61,822 nucleotides of DNA from positions 1 to 61,822 of the forward strand of contig CAISJZ010000051.1 in the NCBI GenBank assembly GCA_903885755.1, written 5' to 3'. Shown piece by piece: positions 45,284 to 55,099 of this stretch (its first letter is position 1; each line of letters starts with the position of its first letter). The notes under the pieces were generated by a model that worked only from the letters and a program-made list of their open reading frames with translations, had not been told where the DNA came from and made no database searches. The position numbers and the translations under genes were made by a program. Source of the stretch: an uncultured Hyphomicrobiales bacterium (GTDB lineage: Bacteria > Pseudomonadota > Alphaproteobacteria > Rhizobiales > Beijerinckiaceae).

Positions 45284-46291
45284 TCAGATCAACTTGCTCA
45301 TGGCGACGGCGGTGTCGGCCATGCGATTCGAGAAGCCCCATTCGTTATCGTACCACGAGAGGATACGCACGAAGTTGCCATCGATGACCTTGGTCTGATC
45401 CATGTGGAAGATCGAGGAATGCGCGTCGTGGTTGAAGTCGATGGAGACGTTCGCCGTCTCGGTGTAGCCGAGAACGCCCTTCAGTTCCTGGCTCGCGGCG
45501 CGCTTGATCGCGGCGTTGATTTCATCCTTCGAGGTCTTCTTCTTCGAGGTGAACTTGAGATCGACCACCGACACGTTCGGAGTCGGCACGCGGATGGCCG
45601 CGCCGTCGAGCTTGCCGTTCAGTTCCGGCAGCACGAGGCCGACGGCCTTGGCGGCTCCGGTCGAGGTCGGGATCATCGAAAGAGCCGCCGCGCGTGCGCG
45701 ATAGAGGTCCTTGTGCATGGTGTCGAGGGTCGGCTGATCGCCGGTGTAGGAATGGATCGTGGTCATGAAGCCATGCTCGATGCCGACGGTGTCGTTGAGC
45801 ACCTTGGCCACCGGCGACAGGCAATTTGTCGTGCAGGACGCGTTGGACACGACGATGTGGTTTTTCGTCAGCTTGTCATGGTTGACGCCGAAGACGACCG
45901 TCAGGTCCGCGTCGTCGCAGGGCGCGGAGACGAGCACGCGCTTGGCGCCGGCGGTGATGTGGGCCATCGCCTTGTCTTTTGAGGTGAAGATGCCGGTGCA
46001 TTCCAGCGCGATATCGACGCCGAGGGCCTTGTGCGGCAATTCAGCGGGATTGCGAATGGCGGTCACCTTGATCGGGCCGCGGCCGACATCGATTGTATCG
46101 CCGGCGACTTTCACTTCGCCATTGAAGCGGCCATGGACGGAGTCATAACGGAACAGATGGGCGTTGGTTTCCACCGGGCCGAGGTCGTTGATCGCGACAA
46201 CTTCGATGTCCTTGCGGCCCGACTCTATGATGGCGCGCAGAACGTTGCGACCGATGCGTCCGAACCCGTTGATTGCGACCTTGACCGTCAT
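45284..46291 (-). CDS. gap: Glyceraldehyde-3-phosphate dehydrogenase, type I
   Basis: Converts glyceraldehyde-3-phosphate to 1,3-bisphosphoglycerate. It is 335 aa, with Rossmann motif GFGRIGRN (9-16), catalytic Cys153 in [21 protein letters not shown], and [13 protein letters not shown]. The N-D pair near residue 35 suits NAD use, but cofactor preference cannot be settled here. GGAAGGAACG lies upstream of the ATG. It is second in the tkt-gap-X-pgk-fba operon, 73 nt after tkt. Confidence 0.96.
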   Translation of the reverse strand: MTVKVAINGFGRIGRNVLRAIIESGRKDIEVVAINDLGPVETNAHLFRYDSVHGRFNGEVKVAGDTIDVGRGPIKVTAIRNPAELPHKALGVDIALECTGIFTSKDKAMAHITAGAKRVLVSAPCDDADLTVVFGVNHDKLTKNHIVVSNASCTTNCLSPVAKVLNDTVGIEHGFMTTIHSYTGDQPTLDTMHKDLYRARAAALSMIPTSTGAAKAVGLVLPELNGKLDGAAIRVPTPNVSVVDLKFTSKKKTSKDEINAAIKRAASQELKGVLGYTETANVSIDFNHDAHSSIFHMDQTKVIDGNFVRILSWYDNEWGFSNRMADTAVAMSKLI

Positions 46292-46364
46292 GTTTCGTTC
46301 CTTCCGTACGGTTAGATTTTTTCGACTTGTTCTTTTGGCTTATGCGCCGCTCGATTGCTTTAGT

Positions 46365-48347
46365 TCAGATCAATTTCAGTCGCGCTATAGCCGCTTCGGC
46401 GACGTGTTGCGCGGTAATACCGAAATGTTCGTAAAGTTTCTGGTAAGGCGCGCTGGCGCCGAAGCCCTTCATGCCGACGAAAATTCCATCGTCGCCGATA
46501 ATGGCGTCCCAGCCCTGGCGGACGGCTGCTTCAATGCCGACGCGAATTGGCGCCTTGCCAATTACTTTCTCGCGATAGGCCGGATCAGCGGCGTCGAACA
46601 GGTCGAGGCAGGGCACGGAGACGACACGCGCCGGCACGCCTTTCTCCGCGAGCAGCTTTTGCGCGTCGAGCGCGATGCCGACTTCCGAGCCAGATGCGAA
46701 GATGGAGACTTTCGCGTCGCCGGCCGCGGGCGACAGCTCGTAGGCGCCGCGGGCGGACAGGTTTTCCGCCACATAGGTCTTGCGGGCTTGCGGCAGGTTC
46801 TGGCGCGTCAGGGCGAGGACGGACGGGGAATGGCTGGCTTCCAGCGCCGCTTGCCAGCATTCGGCGGTTTCCGTCCGGTCGGCGGGGCGGAACACAAGCA
46901 GATTCGGAATGGCCCGCAACGATGCCAGATGCTCGACCGGCTGATGGGTCGGCCCGTCTTCGCCAAGCCCGATCGAGTCGTGCGTCATCACATGGATCGT
47001 CTGGACATCCATGAGCGCGCCGAGCCGCAGGGCGGGGCGGCAATAATCGGCGAACTGGAGGAACGTCGCATCGGAAGGACTGAACCCGCCATGCAGCGCC
47101 ATGCCATTGGCCGCGGCGGCCATGCCGTGTTCGCGAATGCCCCAATGGATGAAGCGCCCCTTGAAGTTGCCGGGCGAGATCGCCGGCGTCGCCTCGACCT
47201 TGGTGTTGTTGGAGCCGGTAAGGTCCGCCGATCCGGTAATGAGTTCGGGAACAATTGGCGCGATGACGCCGATGACCGCTTCGGAGGCCTTGCGGGTGGC
47301 GATGGGGCTCGCGTCTTCGGCGGCCTTGCGCTTGTAGGCCTCGATCGTGGCGCCCAACGCGGCGGGAAGAGTCCTCTTCAAGCGCCGCTCAAACTCGGCG
47401 CGCGTCGCCGGATCGAGCTTGCCGACTTTCGCGGTCCAGGCTTCGCGCGCGGCGTTGCCGCGCGATCCCGCCCACCGCCAGGCGGAGAGAATGTCGTCCG
47501 GGATGACGAAGGGTTCGGCGGACCAGCCAAGCGCTTTGCGCGCGCCAGCGATCTCGTCCTTGCCAAGGGGCTCGCCGTGGGCCTTGGAGGTGCCCGCGCG
47601 GGTCGGCGCGCCAAAGCCGATGGTGGTTTTGCAAGCGATATAGCTTGGCTTGTCCGAGGCGCGCGCCCGATCAATCGCGGCGAGGATAGCGGCCTGATCG
47701 TGGCCGTCGACCGTTTCGGCGCGCCAGCCACAAGCCTCGAAGCGCTTCGACTGGTCGACCGAATCGGCGACCGACAGCGGACCGTCGATGGAAATCCCGT
47801 TGTCGTCGTGCAGGACGATCATGCGCGAAAGGCGCAGATGGCCGGCAATGGCGATCGCCTCCTGCGAGACTCCCTCCATCAGGTCGCCGTCGGACGCCAG
47901 CACGAAGGTGTTGTGATCGACTACGTCGCCGAATTCCGCCGCCAGCATTCGTTCGGCGAGGGCCATGCCGACAGCGGTCGCGATGCCCTGCCCGAGCGGG
48001 CCGGTGGTCATTTCGACGCCGGCGGTGTGATGGACCTCGGGATGTCCGGGGGTTTTCGAGCCCATCTGGCGGAAATTACGGATTTCCTCGATGGTCATGC
48101 TCTTTTCGCCAGTGAGATAGAGCACGGCGTACAGCAGCATCGAGCCATGGCCCGCCGACAGGACGAAACGGTCGCGATCCGGCCAGGACGTGTCGGCGAT
48201 GTCGTATTTCAGGGCCTTTGTGAAGAGCGTCGTGGCGATATCGGCCGCGCCCATGGGCAGGCCGGGATGGCCGGACTTCGCCTGTTCCACCGCGTCCATG
48301 GCGAGCGCGCGGATGGCGTTCGCCATGTCGTTGGGGGTGACGGTCAT
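46365..48347 (-). CDS. tkt: Transketolase
   Basis: Thiamine-diphosphate enzyme moving two-carbon units in the pentose-phosphate/Calvin pathway. It is 660 aa, with [43 protein letters not shown], the ThDP/Mg motif [15 protein letters not shown], and the pyrimidine domain with [40 protein letters not shown] and [15 protein letters not shown] 48347 gives the family N-terminus; the open frame extending to 48452 adds a non-family leader. It is the first gene of the operon and is divergent from the DUF4164-zapA pair. Confidence 0.95.
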   Translation of the reverse strand: MTVTPNDMANAIRALAMDAVEQAKSGHPGLPMGAADIATTLFTKALKYDIADTSWPDRDRFVLSAGHGSMLLYAVLYLTGEKSMTIEEIRNFRQMGSKTPGHPEVHHTAGVEMTTGPLGQGIATAVGMALAERMLAAEFGDVVDHNTFVLASDGDLMEGVSQEAIAIAGHLRLSRMIVLHDDNGISIDGPLSVADSVDQSKRFEACGWRAETVDGHDQAAILAAIDRARASDKPSYIACKTTIGFGAPTRAGTSKAHGEPLGKDEIAGARKALGWSAEPFVIPDDILSAWRWAGSRGNAAREAWTAKVGKLDPATRAEFERRLKRTLPAALGATIEAYKRKAAEDASPIATRKASEAVIGVIAPIVPELITGSADLTGSNNTKVEATPAISPGNFKGRFIHWGIREHGMAAAANGMALHGGFSPSDATFLQFADYCRPALRLGALMDVQTIHVMTHDSIGLGEDGPTHQPVEHLASLRAIPNLLVFRPADRTETAECWQAALEASHSPSVLALTRQNLPQARKTYVAENLSARGAYELSPAAGDAKVSIFASGSEVGIALDAQKLLAEKGVPARVVSVPCLDLFDAADPAYREKVIGKAPIRVGIEAAVRQGWDAIIGDDGIFVGMKGFGASAPYQKLYEHFGITAQHVAEAAIARLKLI

Positions 48348-48582
48348 CGCTATGGTTCCCTCGAATAGGTCGTCCGCCGCGAGCGGACCTGGGATTTGAT
48401 CTCGCGCGGGTGATAACACCTGAAACCCCTCTGTCAACGCGGCCTTTCGCATGGTCCCCGCGACTGCCCCGCGTAATGGCGGGGCGAGTTATCCCCGCCC
48501 CATGCGGAGGGGAGGCGTTGACGGCCAACCGCCTTTTGTCGCAAATGGTTGCGTTCCTGTCCTCGCACGGGACCTGAGGTGC
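48348..48582. promoter_or_regulatory. Divergent promoter region between tkt and the DUF4164-zapA genes
   Basis: 235 bases with no gene. It contains a 7-bp hairpin GCCCCGC (48466-48472) / GCGGGGC (48479-48485) and another GC-rich repeat just after it. It should carry the operon promoter for tkt and that for zapA; I could not place -35/-10 boxes with confidence. Confidence 0.35.
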
Positions 48583-48912
48583 ATGAGCGTTCCGCCCGCC
48601 ATTGAATCCGCGCTGAAGCGGCTGGCTCTGGCCCTCGACCATATCGAGGCCGCCGCCGAGCGCCGGGGCGAGGCCCTCGCCAGCCGTTCGGACACGGTCG
48701 AGGAGTTCGCCATCATGCGCGACGATCGTACGCTGCTGGCGGTCGAATTCGACGGGGCCATGGCGAAATTGAAGCGCCTTGAACAGGCCAATGACGAAGC
48801 GATGAAGCGAATCGATCGCGCTAGCGAGGCCATTCGCGCCGCGCTCGGCGTGGACGCGGTCGAAGAGGAGCCGGAGGCGTCCGGGAACTCCGAAGACGCG
48901 GAGGAGCCCTGA
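48583..48912 (+). CDS. DUF4164-like coiled-coil protein upstream of zapA
   Basis: A 109-aa predicted helical coiled-coil protein (heptad pattern at about 10-85, acidic C-terminus EEEPEASGNSEDAEE). GAGG lies before the ATG at 48583; upstream in-frame codons are rejected. It sits directly before zapA with the stop overlapping the zapA ATG (TGATG). DUF4164 proteins are the usual alphaproteobacterial neighbours of zapA; a role in the same division process is likely but unproven. Confidence 0.8.
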   Translation: MSVPPAIESALKRLALALDHIEAAAERRGEALASRSDTVEEFAIMRDDRTLLAVEFDGAMAKLKRLEQANDEAMKRIDRASEAIRAALGVDAVEEEPEASGNSEDAEEP

Positions 48913-49277
48913 TGGCCCAGATTTCAGTCAATATCGCCGGGCGCGCCTTCCGCATGGCCTGCGAGGATGGCGAGGAACAGCATCTTGAAGGGCTCGCCGT
49001 GGCGCTCGACGCGCGAATCGGCGAGATGCGCAAGGCGTTTGGCGAGATTGGCGACCAGCGCCTGACGGTTATGGCCGCCATCAGCCTCGCGGATGAACGC
49101 GCCGAGGCGCTCGCTCGCGTGGCGAAGCTGGAAGAGGAAATCGCCCGCATGCGCGAGGCGGCTCGCGGCGCGACCATGCTGGCCGAGGATTCCGCGCGCC
49201 AGATCGCGCAGGCGATCGACGACGCGGCGGGCAAGATCGAGCGCGCGGCCAAGGCCATGGCGGCAAGTCCCGCCTGA
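48912..49277 (+). CDS. zapA: Cell division protein ZapA
   Basis: A 121-aa FtsZ-associated protein that promotes Z-ring bundling. The N-terminal globular part MAQISVNIAGRAFRMACEDGEEQHLEGLAVALDARI matches ZapA, followed by a long coiled coil (60-118). It overlaps the DUF4164-like gene by one base. The 6S RNA gene follows in the canonical place. Confidence 0.9.
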   Translation: MAQISVNIAGRAFRMACEDGEEQHLEGLAVALDARIGEMRKAFGEIGDQRLTVMAAISLADERAEALARVAKLEEEIARMREAARGATMLAEDSARQIAQAIDDAAGKIERAAKAMAASPA

Positions 49278-49310
49278 ATTGCCGAATTCGCCGGCGCTTT
49301 CGCGATGGCT

Positions 49311-49489
49311 CTGGCGCCGTGGGCGCTTTCACCCTACATTGGCTCCGCGGAGCTGCGGGGTGCGTGCAGGATTGCTATACCCGGGGCCTTATCGATCTCA
49401 AGGGAGCTGTCCCTGACCCGGTCCGTGGACTTGGTCACATGGCGCCCACCTACGTTGTAGGTTCCCGGGATCGATATCCCACGGCCCAG
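49311..49489 (+). ncRNA. ssrS: 6S RNA
   Basis: Located right after zapA, the conserved site of 6S RNA genes, and about 180 nt long. The ends form a long closing stem: CTGG (49311-49314), one bulged base, and GCCGTGGG (49316-49323), pairing with CCCACGGC (49478-49485) and CCAG (49486-49489). The interior has the CCCTGACCCGG and CCCACCTACGTTGTAGGTTCCCGGGATC-type blocks that I know from alphaproteobacterial 6S genes. It sequesters RNA polymerase-sigma70 in stationary phase. The ends are estimated from the stem. Confidence 0.85.
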
Positions 49490-49525
49490 GCGGCTCCGCG
49501 CCTTCTCCGACTCGCCGCTGGCGTC

Positions 49526-50725
49526 TCAGGTCTTGTTGATGACGGAAACGCCGTTGATCCGCGAGGCGCGCCCGTCATAACTGTAGATGGTCGACGCGCT
49601 CTCGAAGATATTGAAGGGAACGCGCAATCCGATCGCCTTCGCGCGCCGGAAATTGATCGCGATATCGGGCGGGGAGACGAGCCCGACGTGAAGGTCCCCG
49701 GCCCTGGCTTTTTTCTGTAGCAGATCGGCCGCGTAAATCGCGGCAAGATGGGCGTTGCTTTCGAAACTGACGCCGATCGACATCGCGGCGCTGTCATCGC
49801 CAGCGCGCACGACTTCCGGAACGACGCTCAAGACGGGGACATTTCCCGCCTCGCGATTGATCGCGCCAATCTCGTCGAATACCGATGTGCTGCCGGTGAT
49901 CCAGAACACGCTGTTGCTCAGTGTCGGATCGGTGCGTTGCATCGCTGCCACGGACTGTCTGACCATCCGCTCGATCTCCTCGCGGACATTTTTCGGGTCT
50001 TTCACGGCGAGCTGAAGGACGCGTATGCCGCGCGCGTTGGCGTAGTCGGCGACCGGTTTGGCCTGCGTTTCGACGGCGCTGATATTGTTGGAGTCAACAA
50101 GCACGCCGATGTTCTTCATCAACGGCTTGACCTGCAGAACATAGGCCATCTGCGCTTCGATGGGCATGTTCAGCGACGTGAAGGCGAAATTGGAGCCTGA
50201 ACCGCTATCGTAATTCCTGATCTGACCAAGGCTGACGGGATCCTTGGAGCAGACCGTGACGACGGGTATCGCGCCGCCACGATAGGCTTGCCATAGCCAT
50301 GCGGTCGATTCAGAGCCCATCGCCATCATTAGCGATGTTCCCGATTTTTCCGCGCGTTTCAGCGCCAGCTTCGCCAGGCCCGGGTCGCCCATGTAATTGA
50401 CGACCTCGATATCGAGGCGCAAGCCCTTGTCGTCGAAGACGTCCAGAAGTTTTGAAATCGCGGTGTCGTAGGCCGAAGACGCGCGTGGATAGAGAATCTG
50501 GACCTTCGCGCCTTGCTGGGATTCAAATCCAAGGGCGCGGATATTGACGATGTTGGGGTCGTCCTTCGCCTCGCCGAAGGACCAGCTTCGTTCGAGGTCG
50601 GCATTGTATTTGAACCATCTGGTGTAGGCGCTGTCTTCCCGCGCCAGAGCGACGCGGCCATTGGCGAGCGTGACGGCGCCCGCGCCAGCCAGAATATCGC
50701 GGCGGGAAATCCGCATCCGGTTCAT
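49526..50725 (-). CDS. ABC-type substrate-binding protein (PF04392-like), third gene of the inserted operon
   Basis: A 399-aa periplasmic protein resembling the uncharacterised ABC_sub_bind family. The N-terminus has a twin-arginine-like start (ISRRDILAGAGAVTLA) followed by cleavage near R-V-A-L-A. The fold segments VQILYPRASSAYDTAISKLLDVF, GSESTAWLWQAYRGGAIPVVTV, NIGVLVDSNNISAVETQAKPVADYA and the end INFRRAKAIGLRVPFNIFE are typical: the family usually closes with N-x-x-x-A-x-x-L-G. The start overlaps the MFS stop as ATGA, so it is translated with it. It probably senses or delivers the ligand handled by the sensor-MFS protein (inference). Confidence 0.8.
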   Translation of the reverse strand: MNRMRISRRDILAGAGAVTLANGRVALAREDSAYTRWFKYNADLERSWSFGEAKDDPNIVNIRALGFESQQGAKVQILYPRASSAYDTAISKLLDVFDDKGLRLDIEVVNYMGDPGLAKLALKRAEKSGTSLMMAMGSESTAWLWQAYRGGAIPVVTVCSKDPVSLGQIRNYDSGSGSNFAFTSLNMPIEAQMAYVLQVKPLMKNIGVLVDSNNISAVETQAKPVADYANARGIRVLQLAVKDPKNVREEIERMVRQSVAAMQRTDPTLSNSVFWITGSTSVFDEIGAINREAGNVPVLSVVPEVVRAGDDSAAMSIGVSFESNAHLAAIYAADLLQKKARAGDLHVGLVSPPDIAINFRRAKAIGLRVPFNIFESASTIYSYDGRASRINGVSVINKT

Positions 50726-53121
50726 CGGGCCATCTCCGCGTTCACTTCAGCCGCCGCGGGCGAACGATCCGTCGCCGCGAAAAGGAAGGCGAGGCCGGCG
50801 ACGCCGCCCGCGACCCAATAGATCGTCGACCAGTCCTGGCCGAACATCAGAAGCATCTGACCCATGAGGCCGGGGCCGACGACGTGACCAACGCGCTCAA
50901 GCAGTCGGTAGGTCGCGGCGACCGACGCCGCGCCAACCTTCGACGACACCGGGGCGTCCGAGACATGAGTGACCACGGGAGCGTTGATGAACCCGTGCGC
51001 GACGCCGACTAGGCACACGCCCGCCACGATAGTGACAATCGACCAGATGTCCGAGTTGATCCGACCGCCGGCTGCGATGGCCAGCAAGCCAGCGCTGCTG
51101 AGCAACGCGCCGAGGAAAAGTATGTTCTTGATGCCGCCGTTCTTGTCCGCGCGCCTGGCGACGATGGTGCTGGCCCAGAGAACCGCCGCGGCGTAAACCA
51201 TCGTGATCTGGCCAATGTCCTCGTTGGGAAGTCCATGCCTGGACAGCAACAGCGGCAAGGTGAAGAGAATGACGCCGGTCATGATGCTCTTGGCGGGAAC
51301 GCCGATAAACGCCATCGATCTCAGGAATTGGTTGTCGCGAAGCATCATCCCGAGCTCCTTGAAGACGCCGCGCTTTCGGCGTTGCAGGGGCTCGACGATC
51401 TCGGATCTGAAATTCGGAATGATCGTGATGACATAGAGCGCGGTCATGGATGCGACGACTCCCGCCAGTTCGAAGACTCCGCGCATGCCCAATTGGGAAA
51501 TCAGCAGCGAACCAATCGCCATTCCCGACAGGGTTCCCGCCTGATAGCCGAATACGATAATCCCGGCGGCCTGCGTGCGATTGCCGTGGGTCGCGTTTTT
51601 CAGGACGTAGGACTGCACGCCAATGAACAGGATGCCCTGCCCGACGCCGGCCAGGGCTCGGGCAATCACGAGGATCGGAAAGGTAGCGCTGACGGCGAGA
51701 GCGACATAGCTGGCGCCCGATATCAGCAGCCCCAATGAGATGAGGCGTCGCGAGCCGATGGCGTTTTCATATCGGGCGGCCGGCACCAGCGCCGCCGCGA
51801 AGAACAAATAGTACAGGATGAATGGCAGGGACGCGTAGGTTCCGGCGACGCCGAAATCATGGGCGGCCTGATAGGTGAATTGCGGAAGGAAGGGATAAGC
51901 CAGGCTCTCGATGAAAACAGCGAGAAAATAGGCCGGCTTGACCAGCGACCCGCTCGTGATGTCACGAGCCGTCACTGACCCGATATCATCATCGCGCGTC
52001 TTGTCGTGAGCGATGATCGCGACGACCTTGCGTTGAAGCACCCGGGCGAGCTCCATGAAGAAGCTGGCGAACAGCGCGGACGCGAGAAACAGGGCGGCGA
52101 AGTTCTTGATGGCACGAATGACTTGCGAATAAATACCGCTCTTGAGGATTTCGACCACCAACACGATTGGTCTGGCGGCGTCGGGCGTCGTCAAGGGAAT
52201 TGTGATCTCATGACTGTTGGAGGAGGATTGCCACGACTTGCCGATCATCGACTTGTCTGAATGAATATATGCCTTTCCTTCAACGATAATCGCGAGTCCA
52301 CTGACCTCCGGATTGAGGCGACGGAAGTCCGCGAGAACCTCGTCCACTCCGTCGAAATCCTTGAAATCGAGATTAAGCGACGGGATGTCGTCAAGGCGTC
52401 CCGCGAGCGCGGAAGCGATGCTTCGCGCCTTGACCTGCAATCCATCCGTGTAAAGTGACGTCAGCGTGTAAACGACACCCGAGGCGACAAACATGAAGGC
52501 GACCGCGAATCCGACCTTCAACCAGACCGTGCCTCGCGACTTGATGTACGGCTCGAACAAAAATGTGAAAATCGTGAAGAGGATGGACGCGACAAGTCCA
52601 ATCGCCACCAGTGGTTTGAACCGGGCATCGACGTAGGTATGAATCTCCGCGACGTTCATCGTCAAGACAAGATTGCCAACGCTTTCGAACCTGTTGCGCA
52701 ATGGCAGGATCGTCTGAATGACATCGCCGTCGCGGCGAACTTCCTGACGATAGGCCTCGATTGCCTTGCCGTCGGAAGCAAGAAGCGGGGATTTTTCCCC
52801 ATATTCGAAAATCGGCTGCTGGGCGGCGTCGATCACGACCATCGATTTGACGGTCGTGTCCGTCGACAGGATGGGATCGGCGAGAATCCCGAATCCGGCG
52901 AACTGGCGAATGGGAAGGCCAGGTCGCAGATAGGCGTCGATGGAATCCTGAACCAGTTCGCCCTGGCCGATGAGCCGCTCGATCTGAAATCGTTCGTAGT
53001 TCCGGAACGCTTCGCCGTGGCCGACAAACAGAAGCAACGCGATCGAGAGCGCGCTAACCATGAACATGGTCGCGGCGTCTATCAACCGGCGCGACATCGT
53101 GAGCGAGGATTGACTGGTCAT
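50722..53121 (-). CDS. Sensor-fused MFS transporter, unusual architecture
   Basis: A 799-aa membrane protein with two parts. The N-terminal part has a first helix (about 15-34), an extracytoplasmic domain (40-168), helices at about 170-189 and 203-223, a second extracytoplasmic domain (225-335; EVSGLAIIVEGKAYIHSDKSMIGKSW is Cache/PAS-like) and a helix at 342-360. This resembles the ligand-binding half of a chemoreceptor. The C-terminal part, from about 393, is a major facilitator superfamily transporter of about 12 helices (GSLVKPAYFLAVFIESLAYPFLP, GVGQGILFIGVQSYVLKN, SKVGAASVAATYRLLERVGHVVGPGL). It is the central gene of an operon with the ATP-grasp gene and a substrate-binding protein. Function inferred: ligand-gated export or import of a small molecule. 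Confidence 0.78.
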   Translation of the reverse strand: MTSQSSLTMSRRLIDAATMFMVSALSIALLLFVGHGEAFRNYERFQIERLIGQGELVQDSIDAYLRPGLPIRQFAGFGILADPILSTDTTVKSMVVIDAAQQPIFEYGEKSPLLASDGKAIEAYRQEVRRDGDVIQTILPLRNRFESVGNLVLTMNVAEIHTYVDARFKPLVAIGLVASILFTIFTFLFEPYIKSRGTVWLKVGFAVAFMFVASGVVYTLTSLYTDGLQVKARSIASALAGRLDDIPSLNLDFKDFDGVDEVLADFRRLNPEVSGLAIIVEGKAYIHSDKSMIGKSWQSSSNSHEITIPLTTPDAARPIVLVVEILKSGIYSQVIRAIKNFAALFLASALFASFFMELARVLQRKVVAIIAHDKTRDDDIGSVTARDITSGSLVKPAYFLAVFIESLAYPFLPQFTYQAAHDFGVAGTYASLPFILYYLFFAAALVPAARYENAIGSRRLISLGLLISGASYVALAVSATFPILVIARALAGVGQGILFIGVQSYVLKNATHGNRTQAAGIIVFGYQAGTLSGMAIGSLLISQLGMRGVFELAGVVASMTALYVITIIPNFRSEIVEPLQRRKRGVFKELGMMLRDNQFLRSMAFIGVPAKSIMTGVILFTLPLLLSRHGLPNEDIGQITMVYAAAVLWASTIVARRADKNGGIKNILFLGALLSSAGLLAIAAGGRINSDIWSIVTIVAGVCLVGVAHGFINAPVVTHVSDAPVSSKVGAASVAATYRLLERVGHVVGPGLMGQMLLMFGQDWSTIYWVAGGVAGLAFLFAATDRSPAAAEVNAEMAR

Positions 53122-53146
53122 TGTCCGGGCCTTGATTGGCGTTTGA

Positions 53147-54345
53147 TCAGATCAGGGCGCGCAGTGGGTCCGCGGCGCCGCGGCCTTGCGCAAGCAGAAT
53201 GTCGATTCTGTCCGCCAGCAGCGAGAGGATCAGGTCGTCGTAATCCATGCCTTCGGCTTCCAGCCCAATGCACAGGAGGTTGGTGACGGCGCCGGTCGGC
53301 GCCTTCAGATCCGGCTTGGGATTGGCTTCGAGGATGAAAAGATCGCCATTCGCGTCCATGCGCAGATCGAGGCGGATCAGCGTTTCAAGCCCGAGCCGCT
53401 GATAGACATCGCGGCCGATGGACCTGAGCCGCCTGATCAGGTCCGCGTCGGTTACAGGATCGAGGGCTCGCGCCCGCTCGCCGGTGATCGGCTTGACGTC
53501 CATCGACGTGAAGATTTTCTCGTCGGCGTCGAGAACTCGCTCCAGGGGGGAAAAGACGAATGGCTCGGGAAGTCGCTCGAGTTCGCGACCTCGCGAGACC
53601 ACGTTGCCGGCGACCGCCACGCAGAACTCGCGACCGGGCAGGTAACGCTCGATGAGAATTTGATTCTTCGTGACCTCGAAAATGCTTTCGCAATAATCCC
53701 GCAGACCCGATGCGTCCTCGACGCAGTGGACGTGCAGGGAGGCGCGTCCGGAAACCGGCTTGACGATGAAGGGGCCGCGGGCCGTCTCGCCAAAAGCGGC
53801 GATGAATTGCGGGTCGCGCGCCGGATCGCGCGCGTTGTGGCTTGGGTGCCATACGATGAAGTCCGCCGTGGGAAGTCCGGAAGCGCGCACCTGTCGCTTG
53901 AAAACATGCTTGGCGTCGAGCATGGCGGCCGACATGGGGTCGTGCCCGACGTAAGGAACGCCGAACATCTCCAGCATCGCGGGCGCGTGCGCGACGGAGC
54001 TGTAGCCCTGCACGCCGCCGCTGTTGATCCAGGCGAGATGACTTTCGCGGCCTTCAGGCGGCGGCCCAACTGCATGTCTTCCGGCATGATGACGACTTCG
54101 CGGCATCCCAGCCGGGATATGGAGCTGGCGATATCGCCCGCGACGGTTTCGTAGCTCTTCCAGGAGCGTGTGTTCTGACTTGCGTTGATCACCGCGCCAG
54201 CGGCCGCCTTGTTGCCAGCGTAAATCACGGCCACGCGGAGCCGGCGGAACATCTTGTCGATCTGGCGCTTGAGTTCGTCCTCTCGGGAGCTGCGCAGGGC
54301 CGGCCTCACGGCTCGAAGCGCTGCTTTCTTTGGGCTAGACGACAT
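53147..54345 (-). pseudogene. ATP-grasp (D-Ala-D-Ala ligase-like) gene with an apparent frameshift
   Basis: Two adjacent minus-strand reading frames make one ligase of about 399 aa. The first (from ATG 54345, GGAAG upstream) supplies the pre-ATP-grasp part: RLRVAVIYAGNKAAAGAVIN, SRLGCREVVIMPEDMQLGRRLKAAKV. The second, joined at about 54040, continues HLAWINSGGVQGYSSVAHAPAMLEMFGVPYVGHDP, the ATP-binding region GPFIVKPVSGRASLHVHCVED and IERYLPGREFCVAVAG, and the metal-binding LIRLDLRMDANGDLFILEANPKPDL. One missing base near 54038-54042 explains the break. D-Ala-D-Ala ligase-like proteins form peptide-like bonds between amino acids or hydroxy acids. It lies 25 nt before the sensor-MFS gene. Either the gene is broken or this is an assembly error. 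Confidence 0.68.
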
Positions 54346-54507
54346 GAATATCTTCCAAGACACACGAGAAAATCGTACTCATTGATGGAGTCAAATTGCC
54401 TCAAAGGCGTAGCGAGACCATTAACGTTATGTGAGGCAATCGTTCGTGGTTAACATTCGTTGAATGAAACGAGGTCGTTGTCCGCGCGCCGCGGATGGTC
54501 GAGATGG

Positions 54508-55095
54508 ATGCGAGGGATGATTCAAACCACGAAGGCTTCCATTCGCGCGGCGGCGCTGGCGCGGCGGCGCGCGATTTCCAGACCTGCGCGCGAGACATTC
54601 GCCGAGCACCTTGCGTTGCAGGGCGTCGAAATCGCGCGCCGCGCCATGGTTCGCACGGTCGCCGCTTATTGGCCGTTGCCCGAGGAGGCGGACGCGAGCT
54701 ATCTCGTTCAGGCGCTGGCCTATCACGAATTCGTGGCGGCCCTGCCCGTGGTTCAGGGGCGCGGCTTTCCGCTGATCTTTCGCAAATGGACATCGCGCGA
54801 CCCGTTGATATCGGGCAATTTTGGCGTCATGGAGCCCTCGCGCCGCCTGCCCGAGGTTCGACCCGACATTCTGTTCGTTCCGCTCGCCGCCTTCGATCGT
54901 CGGGGCCATCGCATTGGCTACGGCGGCGGCTATTATGACTTGACGTTGCGCGATCTTCGCGGAATGAAACAAATTCTCGCCATCGGCGTGGCCTTCGCCA
55001 CGCAGGAGGTCCCGGACATTCCGGCCGAAGCGCATGACGAGCGACTTGATTTCGTGATCACCGAAGCCGAGTTCATCGATTGCCGAATGGATTGA
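54508..55095 (+). CDS. fthC: 5-formyltetrahydrofolate cyclo-ligase
   Basis: ATP-dependent conversion of 5-formyl- to 5,10-methenyl-tetrahydrofolate. It is 195 aa from ATG 54508; ATG 54460 and 54517 are alternatives, and none has an outstanding ribosome site. Family marks are the basic N-terminal ALARRRAIS, AAYWPLPEEAD, LFVPLAAFDRRGHRIGYGGGYYD (the conserved nucleotide-binding stretch) and VAFATQEV. fthC usually follows 6S RNA directly; here an operon is inserted in between on the other strand. Confidence 0.9.
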   Translation: MRGMIQTTKASIRAAALARRRAISRPARETFAEHLALQGVEIARRAMVRTVAAYWPLPEEADASYLVQALAYHEFVAALPVVQGRGFPLIFRKWTSRDPLISGNFGVMEPSRRLPEVRPDILFVPLAAFDRRGHRIGYGGGYYDLTLRDLRGMKQILAIGVAFATQEVPDIPAEAHDERLDFVITEAEFIDCRMD

Positions 55096-55099
55096 TCGC

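Noticed and set aside
46164..48368. Long plus-strand open frame (734 codons)
   Set aside because: Antisense shadow of tkt and gap, produced by high GC; the residues are Arg/Gly/Asp-rich nonsense.
48451..48582. Extension of the DUF4164-like gene
   Set aside because: Falls in the promoter region; the ribosome site is just before 48583.
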